This document shows positions 1 to 8,918 of a DNA stretch of 64,000 nt, in pieces (within the stretch, counting starts at the first letter, position 1; every line of letters begins with the position of its first letter). The translations under genes were made by a program, and so were the position numbers. The stretch lies in assembly GCA_964020975.1 (NCBI GenBank), contig OZ026625.1:6973413-7037412 (forward strand), in the 5' to 3' direction. The stretch is from Hermodice carunculata. Taxonomy: Eukaryota > Annelida > Polychaeta > Eunicida > Amphinomidae. The notes beneath the pieces are model-generated. The model was given only the letters and a program-made list of their open reading frames with translations. It was not told where the DNA came from and did no database searches.

Positions 1-137
1 TGAGACCATAATGTATTGTATAATGCCTTGAAGGGGCAATATTTAAAGAATTTAGAATACACATTCGCGGCCTTATTTGCCATGCGTATTTACAAAAAGG
101 CGGTTACTTGTTACTTGGTCGATTATCCCTTCAGTCC

Positions 138-482
138 TCAGGGCAAGGATCTTAAACGTCTTATAAACGTTGCCATGGTCGGTGCTTCAGCGATGTCTGA
201 CAGTAGTTGGTTCCATGAATTGACGACTCGGTTGGAGAAAAAGCGTACATCAGAAGTGCACGTCCGTTTGAACAACTTTCTATGTCCTCTGTTACAAAAA
301 TTACGATTTGGGAGCGAAAAAAATATGCAGGGGTCAAATTTATACAGACCATTGAGATATTTGCATGTCTCTACTAGATCCTGCTGTTCTCTTATCTCTT
401 GTCCTGTGTTGAGTTGTATATAATTTACCCAGAGTCTCAAGCGCCTGGCCTGTGGGTCTCCCCCCCCCCCCCCGTGAATCAA
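138..482 (-). pseudogene. LINE reverse-transcriptase C-terminal fragment
   Basis: An open frame of 114 codons reads like the extreme C-terminus of a CR1/L2/jockey-type LINE polyprotein. It has a DLVETCKYLNGLY segment followed by RGHRKLFKRTCTSDVRFF, SNRVVNSWNQL and a final SFIRRL-like helix. This matches the usual order after the RT thumb in these elements, where the phrases are of the type 'RGDLIETYK', 'FFSNRVVxxWNxLP' and 'xxFKxRL'. The frame is cut on its N-terminal side by a poly-G/poly-C tract (about 461-473), and no RT catalytic core is found beyond it. It is therefore a short, 5'-truncated, inactive insertion. The exact clade cannot be settled by eye. Confidence 0.6.
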
Positions 483-1099
483 TATCTTTTTTATGCCAGG
501 GACTCCACGCTGGAGTCCCGTATTCTCAATATTGGTCTAATCAGACTTTGATACAAAGTTATAATTTTTTTTCTATTAGCCCAGTTAAACAGCGCTTAAT
601 TAAGCCGTACAAGTTCACCTCAGTACAAATTAAAAGATGCTAAACTATACCAGCACTCCTTGCGCACATTTTGGGATGAAAAGACTGGTGTCTGTGAAGA
701 TGAAGCCAAAGAAAGCGTCCGTGCTTTGGAAATTTTCTGACTACCGAAAAAAAAAAATGCAACTGCAAGCTATACCAAAAAGAATATGTTTTCTCTGGTG
801 GGACTGGGGACTGGGATTTTGCTTTTAAAAAAAACGCCAAGGATGCAGGGACATGTGAAATGCATATGAAAATGAATTTTTAGTGACAAATGAAACTTTT
901 GGTTATGGAATTTTGTTCATGCTTTTCTAGTTTCTCGGATTGTCAATTCGAATTAGAATTGCACAAGTCCCTGGTGCATACATGTCCCTATTTTCCCATT
1001 CGACGTACCCACCTGGAAGTGTGATACATTTTCACCTCCACAACACTAACTGTAGTTTTATTTTGCAAGGAAATTTAATTTAAAATAAAATATGGGAGA
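483..1099. other. non-coding stretch, nothing recognised
   Basis: AT-rich sequence with only short shadow frames and no splice-bounded exon, RNA or repeat that I recognise. Confidence 0.5.
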
Positions 1100-1117
1100 C
1101 AGTCCAGTGAAACGTGA

Positions 1118-1189
1118 GCAAGTCTAGGTTCGAACCGGTTCATGGCTTGTGAACCGGTTCACTATTAATGAACCGATTCCCATCTCTGC
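1118..1189 (-). repeat. AACCGGTT-rich block ending like a hAT-type terminus
   Basis: The block has two perfect GAACCGGTTC palindromes and one GAACCGATTC variant within 60 bases. Read on the minus strand it begins CAGAGATGGGAATCGGTTC, which resembles the CAGxGATGGG ends of many hAT transposons. No opposite end was found nearby, so it could be a solo end, a short MITE or chance. AACCGGTT is also the consensus bound by Grainyhead/CP2 factors. Confidence 0.3.
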
Positions 1190-1904
1190 TTTCAATTGCC
1201 TTGATAATTTTGTAAGAGTGTAATTGCATTTCCCAGTCTGCTGCACACTTGCACTTTCATAATTTCCAACATATGAAGACAGAGAACTTTTTGACATAAC
1301 CTTTGCTACAGGTATAGTCTAATAAGTAATATACGCATGTTACATATACATGCAACATACATGCATGGACTAAGAAAGGAGAAAAATGGAAAAAAAATCA
1401 TTATATCCCTTTGTGATTTTTACACATATTTATCGCTCTTTCCGCGTTTTTCTCTTTCTTTGTACATGTACGTGTGTTTTGCATACATGTCACAAGGTTT
1501 ATGTCAATACAGTTCTATATACAGAAATGTACTTCTGAGATTGATTAGGGACTATTGGTCATTATGTTGGGGGGAGGGCCAAAATCAATGCAAAATCTCC
1601 TGTCCGAATAAGGGTCAGAGTTCTGAACGACGTACAATTGGCTATTTTCAGACTTTGACAACTTCAATCCGTTAAAGAAAGTCCCCAACTGCTTACATTT
1701 TGCTCTTATTTTAAAGAAAACCTATATGGCTTTCACACACTTTTATACATTTTTTCTGATTTTCTGCCCAGCTGGACACCTTCTTAGGTCAGATAAACAG
1801 TGAAAAATTGTAACTCTTGCATTTAAATTCATTATTCAGACTTCTGTGAATTTAAAACGTACACGAATGGTAATATTACAGGTTTGACCAGCAGGAAAAG
1901 TGTC
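1190..1904. other. non-coding stretch, nothing recognised
   Basis: AT-rich, with a 112-codon open frame (1337-1675) of low-complexity character that resembles no family I know. It holds no recognised element. Confidence 0.5.
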
Positions 1905-2192
1905 TGTCACTGCCTGCCCAGCACTGTCACTGCTCCCTGGCCAGTGTCTGACACTGCTGCCGGGCCATTGCCTGACACTGCTGCCGGGCCAGTGTCTGAC
2001 ACTGCTGCCTGACCAGTGTCTAACACAGCTGCCTGGCCAGTGCTTCACACCGCCTGGCCAGTGTCTCTCATTGCTGCCTGACCAGTGCCTGTGCCTGGCC
2101 AGTGTCTCTCATTGCTGCCTGGCCAGTGTCTCTCAGTGCGGCCTGGCCAGTGCCTGTCCCTGGCCAGTGTCTGGCACTGCTGCCTGGCTAGG
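1905..2192. repeat. GC-rich 24-bp minisatellite
   Basis: About eleven to twelve imperfect tandem copies of a 24-bp unit of the form CACTGCTGCCTGGCCAGTGT plus four bases. The unit length is a multiple of three, so both strands stay open and give 8-residue peptide repeats (LLPGQCLT-like on plus, SSVRHWPG-like on minus). There is no start context, domain or flanking coding sequence, so the frames are by-products of the repeat. It is markedly more GC-rich than its surroundings. Confidence 0.85.
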
Positions 2193-2564
2193 ATAAGCTG
2201 AAATCGGTTAAGATACTTTTCGTCGAATAATATTAGTTTGAGCTCTAGGTTTCATTCTTCTTTTAAGGGATGGCGTAGGTTAAAACTTTGAAATAAACGA
2301 AACAGAGAGGGTGATATTTCAACTAATCATTTTAAACAAAAATATAGACCTGAGTGCAATAAGAGACAGATTACCATATTTGTTCTTTAGACAGAGTATA
2401 TTGCGAGTCTCTGAAACAGAAACATTAAACTTTGTTTCTAAATTGTTCCTGTAACAGCCAGGGACTCGTTCTTCAGTAATTGTTTTTCTTTTTCTTGGGA
2501 CTATTTGCGGTAGCTGGACTTAAACATTTGAGGTGTTCTCACAATTTACAAAAATTAAAGCCAA
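2193..2564. other. non-coding stretch, nothing recognised
   Basis: AT-rich sequence without credible coding or repeat structure. Confidence 0.5.
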
Positions 2565-2650
2565 GCGAATCAGCCGGATTCGAACCTGAACAGCTGTGGA
2601 CCTATTTGTCATTGGAACGATCTGTCTTAACCATTACACTGTTGGGTCCG
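2565..2650 (-). pseudogene. tRNA-like sequence (pseudo-tRNA or SINE head)
   Basis: On the minus strand an A-box-like stretch (AGTGTAATGGTTAAGAC) is followed about 40 bases later by a perfect B-box GGTTCGAATCC. This is the spacing of the internal polymerase III promoter of a tRNA. The acceptor and T stems do not pair properly, so it is not a functional tRNA. It is more likely a tRNA pseudogene or the head of a tRNA-derived SINE. Confidence 0.45.
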
Positions 2651-3085
2651 TTGTAACTCAGCTGCCTCTTCCTTTACGTTTGTCGAACAACTGGCACAAG
2701 CAATGGAAAGCTGGCATGCAAAGAGTGCATCGGAAGTTAGAAATGATTATTCAATGCTGTTCTAAGATTGTTGAGCTACATGTACGCAAAGTTCAAAGTA
2801 TAAGCGAATAATAGCATCTTAAAATAATCTGCAATCAGGATGCTTTAAGAAGGAGACACAATCTTTTTTTCGGTTCTGGTGTCAGAGTGACTAACAAATT
2901 ACTCCATGCTTCATGCGTCGCGGTCTCTTATTCTTGACACACAGGTCATGTTATCATTCTCTTCTGTACATGTGTATAATCCAGTGGAGATGCTGCGATT
3001 TTAGAGTGATTTGACCATGGTGTCAAATTGTGAACATGAAAGTAACACAATGTATTGAACAAAGAAAGTATCTGTCCAAGCACAA
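2651..3085. other. non-coding stretch, nothing recognised
   Basis: Flanks the tRNA-like sequence. If that is a SINE head, its body would lie on the other side, toward lower coordinates. No gene recognised. Confidence 0.4.
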
Positions 3086-3088
3086 CAT

Positions 3089-4083
3089 GAGAATGAGAAT
3101 GATTCTTTATTTGCTGCACCTCAACTTACAGATGGAGGCATTTTGCCAAATACAATACACAACAACAAAATATGTAAAAGAAACAGAAAAAAGAAAGAGG
3201 AAAAGTTAGGAAAACTAACTCTTGGCCATCGTAAACAAACTTGCTTCGTATACAGATTGGAGAAAAAACTAAAGATCACCTCTTATTTTAGTGGTTTCGG
3301 TTAAATATTGAGCCAGAAGAGTTATTATTTCATAATCGTCACATTTCATAATAAAAATAAATTTTTCTTCTAAGTCCAATTCTCCAAATGTAACAAATAT
3401 CTATGACAATTTGTCTAAAAATCGTTTCCGGGGCTCATCAAATTTTTCACAAACTAGAACATAATGTATTTCATCCTCTACTAGGTTACAATGGTTACAT
3501 AGTCTTTCATGCACAGGTACTTTCATAGGTCTTCTGTGTCGACCTGTTTCAATATATAAATTGTGTGAACTAGTTCTGAGTCGTACAAAAATTTTTACGG
3601 ATATTAAAATCCTTTATCATAGTTAGGTAAGGCTCTATTTCCAACTTATTTTTAAATTTTACATAGGTTCGTAATTTTGTATCTGATGACGACTGCATTT
3701 CCATTGTTTTTTCCCACTGTATAACAAATTTTTCTTGCAATAAATTTTGTATGACGCCGGCAGAAAAATCAAAAGTTTCGTAAATAGTTCTGTTCCAAGA
3801 ATCATCACAATTTACAATGATTAGTGTATTTTTAACTGACGCTAACCATTGGGATTTATCGGTCGTCAAGTCATAGTTACATTGAAATGTGTCGCCACAC
3901 AAACTTTCTGGATCAATATATCTCATTCTGTACCAATTTTTACACACACGTGTTAATATTTTCAAAGAATATGGGTATTGTCCTAAATCACCTATTACAG
4001 CAACATTGCAGGTCTTCTTATTGACGCCCAAAATATATCGCAAAAAACTAATGTACAATTTTTCCAAGTCCAACTTAAAATAA
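3089..4083 (-). mobile_element. LINE 3' end (C-terminal ORF2 segment, 3'UTR and tail)
   Basis: The 167-codon frame at 3570-4073 reads like the region after the RT core of a non-LTR element. It starts with 'LHxxFLRYILGVxKxTxNxAVxGDLG', runs through 'YVKFKNKLEIEPYL', and continues out of frame (about 3380-3560) into a cysteine/histidine segment with a VEDEIHYVLVC-like motif, the terminal zinc-finger-like region of LINE ORF2. Downstream on the minus strand lie an AATAAA and a short tandem tail built from ATTCTC units at about 3089-3105, a normal end for CR1/L2-type elements. Several frame changes show it is dead. The RT catalytic core is missing. Confidence 0.65.
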
Positions 4084-4137
4084 CCAGATATATCTTCAAG
4101 TGCAATACACTTGGCAGGTATCCTCTACATGATCAAA

Positions 4138-4760
4138 GTTTTTTTTTAAATTGATCTTTATTTGTTCTCCATATACATACACATTAATACAATGTCACAC
4201 ATGCACAAGTTTAATCACGGAAGTAAACTTAAGATGACACCATACAACCCCAGTGTTTGGTGAATAACACTTGCTTAGATTGATTATATAATACTTGCCA
4301 CTCAACTTGAATTTTATATTTCAGGTTAGGGTAGAAAATTTATGAATAATATTGCATTTTGCTTACAAGCTTGAACATGAATAAAATACTTTGCTAGTAA
4401 AATACAATTATTCAATGCATATGATTTTTCCTCTTATATAAACCGAAAATAATGTCAGAAGAAGATAAAGTAATGGTAGAAGCTGTGTGAATCGTGTTCC
4501 ACCAATCCTGAAAATTTATCCAAAATATTTTTGCCTGATCATACTCTACAAATCTATGGATAATGGAGTCTGTTACAGGGCAATTGTCACATACTTTAGA
4601 ATTAACTAAACCAATGTTTTTGAGTCTGGATTTATGAACGACAAGTCTATGAAGCAGAAAAAAACAGGAAAGATTGTAGCCTGGTTTCCATAGTACATAT
4701 GTATGAAAGTTTAAAAATATCTATCCAGTCAGGAGCAGGGACATCAAAAACTTCAGACCA
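4138..4760 (-). mobile_element. second LINE 3' fragment (zf-RVT-like)
   Basis: Translated on the minus strand across several stops, 4440-4740 gives TKLxSFxFxLLHRLVVHKSRL, then a CDNC...IIHRF block, then 'FWINFQDWWNT'. This is the order seen in the zf-RVT tail of L1/Tx1-like LINEs. An A-rich 3' terminus on the element strand (a poly-T run at 4140-4147 on plus) fits a LINE end. It is a different family from the fragments on either side, which suggests it was inserted between them or that they are three independent remnants. Confidence 0.5.
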
Positions 4761-4827
4761 TCTAAACATGACCAAAGTTAAAACAGGTGTCCCAATCAGC
4801 ATTAGCAAGCATTAATCTATAATCACC

Positions 4828-5590
4828 CTAGTCTGTCTTATTGTATTGCCATATATGTCTATAGTATACCTGTGTCGTTTGGAATCTAAACAAAAAAGAT
4901 ACCGGAACAGTGTCAGGAATGGAAGGCAATAACTCAGTCTTTTTGATGTATTGAAGAAAGTTAGAAATAATTTGGTCTGAACATGTTGCAGTGCTGTCGG
5001 TAATACGAGTTGGTTCTTTGATATGACAGGTCAAGGAATTGGTCGAAACAAAAAAAATCCCAACTTATTACCAGCTGCTGTTCCAAAGTCTGCATTTAAA
5101 TCTCCCATCAGCATGTTTTTATCTATACCACTACTTCTCACAAAGCCAAAATTTTGTTGCAAATCGTCCCAAAACGATGTTTTTGGATTAGGTGGGCGAT
5201 AAATCACACCGGACAAAAAATTATTATTATGTAATCTTACCTCTAGCTATATTAATGCCAGATTGCTAGATTCTAAATCCCTTCGTCGCTTGATGACAGC
5301 CGCTCTTGAAGCAAATAAGGCTACACCAAACACCAAGACCAGAACCGCGATCTCGACGGAGTATGGGATGGTACCCTAGAAGTGTAAGATCACTACTGGA
5401 TACCTTGTCTGATCAATAGGTTTTAGAAAAAGTAATTATATCGTACTCATTTGCCAAAGGCGTCTTAACGTATCGTAATTTAGCCTGTCAGAGACTACGT
5501 ACATTCGAAAGGCAGAGAGTCAAATCCGAAACAGATCTACCATAAGGTGGGCTAGGGTTCGGGTGCACATCGCCAGACAAACTCAGTAAA
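4828..5590 (-). mobile_element. LINE apurinic-type endonuclease fragment
   Basis: The minus strand reads GVIYRPPNPKTSFWDDLQ, then MLMGDLNADFGTAAGNKL, then a LTCHIKEPTRITDSTATC segment. These are the central and C-terminal motifs of the APE endonuclease domain in CR1/jockey-like LINE ORF2, which nicks target DNA to prime reverse transcription. Upstream on the element (5230-5540), in another frame, come the weaker 'RRRDLES...LEVRLHNNNFL' and N-terminal pieces. The domain is split over at least three frames, so the copy is dead. It lies in the same orientation as the RT tail at 3570-4073 and may have been one element before the piece at 4138-4760 arrived. Confidence 0.7.
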
Positions 5591-6051
5591 TATATAAACA
5601 TGTAAAATAAGTAGCATCTGCAATTACAGAATTTTTCCTAATCATAAGACAGAAGATCTTATGTCTGAACACCATTTTGTTATTGGCAAGTGGTTGATAA
5701 CATAATTGTACAGCGTAAGATACTTTGGAATAGAAGTAGATATAAACATAAATATATGTCACTGAACCACCTTCAAAACAATATGTTTTCAGTACATCAT
5801 ACATTGACACTGTTATGAAAAAGGTACACGATGGATTAGACTCGATAGTTTGCAAAGTCACAATTTTAAAAACAACAAAAACGTTCGAGTGAACTTTAAT
5901 AATTTAGCAATGACCAAACCTATGGATTTGTCGTTGGAAATTAGACCTATAATTTCGCACGATATAAGTAGACATACGAAGAACAAGTTCATATCAGTAC
6001 CATAGAAGGTTACATCCTTCGGCAAGCAGCATATGTAAAATGAGGGTGGGA
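5591..6051. other. non-coding stretch, nothing recognised
   Basis: Contains one 92-codon minus-strand frame (5583-5861) of hydrophobic, AT-driven composition. No support for it as a gene. Confidence 0.5.
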
Positions 6052-6231
6052 AAGGGGTTTCCCGTACTGGCGTACTGGGGCTCTTTATTTACCGTACTGC
6101 CGTACTGGAGGCCCTCTTATTTTACGTACCTCGTACTATCCAAAATTTTGAAAGATTTTTATTTTCCGTACTGCGTACTCTAAAAAAAATAATAACCTGT
6201 ACCAGCGTACTGAAACACCCCTTACCCCCCC
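6052..6231. mobile_element. short inverted-repeat element (MITE-like), CGTAC-rich
   Basis: About 180 bp with related inverted ends: AAGGGGTTTCCCGTACTGG at the left, and the reverse complement of the right end beginning AAGGGGTGTTTCAGTACGC. The inside is built from repeated CGTACTG words separated by T-rich spacers. No coding capacity. The family is unknown to me. Confidence 0.5.
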
Positions 6232-6699
6232 CCTTCTTAAATAATTCTTCAAATAAAAATGCACTCACACTTAATTACTGTACGGCCATCAAGCGTATAC
6301 ATGTTAAGAGAACCACACAGAGGTAACAAATAGATATACCACAAATACAGGTGAATGGTCTTACCTATATCAACAAAGAGATGCACAATGGATGAGATAA
6401 CGGTTACATTAAACATACTTGCATTCAGTCTTTTCCGCAGACATATGTAGATCAAGTAGCAATTATGTGATCCATCTGTTTGACAAAGAGAACTCATATA
6501 AATATGGAACAATATGTTCTCAGTTCCAGCTTTTCCTTCTTGTAGTTGATCCTCATAGAATAAGGTCAATAGTTTAAAGCTTGTACCACCAATATAGGTT
6601 ATGAATAGTGTGAACATAGTCAAAGGGACAGCCCATAGAACAAAGAAAAAACAGAATATATAAACATAAGAGGAATACAAAATTCACTGGTAAAGAAGA
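6232..6699. other. unassigned; 143-codon minus-strand frame
   Basis: An open frame on the minus strand (6249-6680) is rich in hydrophobic and aromatic residues. It resembles AT-rich random translation more than a known membrane protein. No splice or start context supports it. Confidence 0.3.
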
Positions 6700-6750
6700 A
6701 AGAAAGAACTTCAGGAAAAACAGAAAAGTGTGTGTTGACACACACAGTTT

Positions 6751-6838
<88 letters not shown>
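6700..6838. repeat. truncated terminus of the hairpin-repeat family plus (TAA)n array
   Basis: Bases 6700-6747 (AAGAAAGAACTTCAGGAAAA, then a GTGTGTTGACACAC palindrome) match the border found next to the GAAA array at 12765-12811. They are followed by about 85 bases of TAA/AAT triplets. It looks like a solo 5' end of the structured repeat family described at 11811-12815. Confidence 0.6.
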
Positions 6839-6839
<1 letters not shown>

Positions 6840-6892
6840 CGAATAGGAAATTAAATAATTATCACAGAAACAGTACTAGTAGGTCTACTGAA

Positions 6893-7655
6893 TCGTCACA
6901 TAATCATCACATACCCAGTTGTCCTTTAAACTAAAAAATAAGAATGCCTAAAATGCAAACAACTGTAACTAGGCTATGTCTATATTACTTGCGTCGTAGT
7001 AAACAAACAGTGCCTTTTAAATCACATTGTGTACTCTGACTCAGCAGGGTGGAAGTATTGGACATTGCCTCCTCCCCCATGGTACCACTACATTTGGGAC
7101 CAAAATAACACTTTAACTGTGCTATCAGGTCTACTCATTGACTATATCATGCATTTGTCCATGATCTAATAGATTGAAGTCACATTATAATATATTCATC
7201 ACATACCTATCTGTCCCATAAACATAAAAATCATGTGCAAATGGATGCCCAGAATGCAAATAACTGTAAATAGACTATGTAATACTATTTGCCTATGTTA
7301 GCTGTGTAATGGTAAACCAACAGTGTCTTGAAATTACATTATAATAACTTGTATGTAAATAAGCATAAATAGAACACGTGTCTTTATTACTTGCGTAATG
7401 GTAAACAAATAGTGTATTTTAAATTACATTATGTACTCTGACTCAGTATGGTTGAAGTATTGAAGCCAGCCTCCTTTCCCATGGTATCAGTACAGCTGGG
7501 ACCAAAATAACCCTTTAACTGTGCTAGCAGGTGTACTCATGGACTATATCATGCCTATGTCCGAGATATAATGGATCGGAGTCACATCATAATATAATCG
7601 TCACATACCTGGTTGTCCTCTAAACACAAAAATCATGTGCACTGGAATGCCGAGC
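6893..7655. repeat. tandem duplication, about 2.3 copies of a 300-390 bp unit
   Basis: Shared landmarks recur in order: CATCACATACC, GTTGTCCT, 'ACTTGCGTMRTRGTAAACAAA', 'GTACTCTGACTCAG', 'GGGACCAAAATAAC', 'GACTATATCATGC' and 'AGTCACATYATAATATA'. They appear near 6900-7190 and again near 7190-7600, with a third partial start at about 7595. The middle unit carries an extra internal repeat of about 80 bp. No coding potential. Confidence 0.8.
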
Positions 7656-7936
7656 ATTGGTTGATGTGACAATAATCATTAGAGCTAGCATGTATTACCA
7701 GTTGCCATCTCTTCTTTTCTCACTCTTTTTTCTTTTCTCTTTTTTCTTCTCATATAACTTAAATGCATTTTTGTGTCATATATTCTTATGGTATGTTTGG
7801 ACTGAGTACTGCAAAAACAGATCGATATTACTGTAGATCTCGATTTTGTATTTTGGCAGACCCGCAGGTCCATGCACTGGAACTGTGAAAGTATATCATG
7901 GTTTCCTTCTGGGTGGTGTCTCTTTATCTTATCATA

Positions 7937-8112
7937 TCATACATTCTTTTCAGAAACAGGAAATTCGTTGAACCTGATTCCCTCGTTTCTTCCACACTGC
8001 CTGATGACTTCTGCGTCACAGAAAATTTCCTTCAAAGTGGACGCACTGAGCACGGCTGCTTTCTCTTCTCCGTTGCCCAGAGAAACACCTTGCAGGGAGA
8101 AAGTCTGGTTGA
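7937..8112 (-). CDS. candidate terminal exon of an unidentified host gene
   Basis: A minus-strand frame of about 58 codons is less AT-rich than its surroundings. It starts after an acceptor-like ATATACAG and ends in TGA. The peptide (VNQTFSLQGVSLGNGEEKAA, later VIRQCGRNEGIRFNEF) has balanced amino-acid use, unlike the AT-driven frames nearby, but I recognise no family. The plus strand is also open over this stretch (7872-8234). No partner exon was established. A splice-donor-like GAAGAG/GTATGT on the same strand near 9295 might belong to the same gene. Confidence 0.25.
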
Positions 8113-8700
8113 CTGTATATTTTAATTTTATTCCAGACATTTACTCTTTACAATCCGTACAGTGTCAAGCAATGGGGAACGAGATGAAAAATCAAACTTC
8201 AGATAGGTTCATTTCATTGAAAACCAATAATTAGGACCATTCTCACTGGTGAATTGGGGGGAGGGGGAGGGTCCCTGATTAGCGCCGCCTCATTTCATCA
8301 TAGAGTAAAAAGGTTGAATTCAGGCTTTTGTGTAATGGTTCTTTTACTTAAAAGTGATTCCCAAAACAGTTAAAATTTGCGTAAAATCACGACCAGTAGC
8401 TTCCGAAGGCTTTGCTTTCTAGCCCCCCCCCCCCCCCCCCACCGGATTCCCTGCTCTGGACTACGTTGAAAGCCAGTCTGGCCTCCAAGCCCCATGCCTC
8501 TGTAATTGATTCGACTTTACAGCGATTCCTAGATCCACAACTGATTCTGGAAGAGTCAAACTTGCTTACTTAAGAAAGTGTATTTAGGGCACACCGTCCG
8601 TGGCTGTCTCTTGAACATTCTACACACGCATGGGTGTCCACGCATCACATTCTATGCTGCCACGTCATCATGAGCAGCAACGGCAGCTTGGTGTATGGGA
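8113..8700. other. non-coding stretch with poly-C tract
   Basis: Holds a run of about 17 C at 8425-8441 and no recognised gene. Confidence 0.5.
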
Positions 8701-8710
8701 GGAGGGGAGG

Positions 8711-8918
8711 GGTTTTTTTTTTTTTTTTTTTTTTGTTTGTTTTTTTTATGTTTTTTGTTTTTTTTTTTTTTTTGTTTTTGTTTTTTTTTTTTTTTTTTGT
8801 TTTTTTTTGTTTTTTGTTTTTTGTTTTTGTTTTTTTTTGTTTTTGTTTTTTTTTTTTTTTGTTTTTTTTTGTTTTTTGTTTTTTGTTTTTGTTTTTTTTT
8901 GTTTTTTTTTTTTTTTCT
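8711..8918. repeat. poly-T with periodic G (TTTTTG-rich) tract
   Basis: More than 200 bases of T interrupted only by single G or rare C/A, with a duplicated inner block. It yields long poly-Phe or poly-Lys frames in all phases, none of them genes. Confidence 0.9.

Noticed and set aside
6249-6680. 143-codon hydrophobic frame considered as a membrane protein
   Set aside because: Composition follows the local AT bias; no recognised family or start context.
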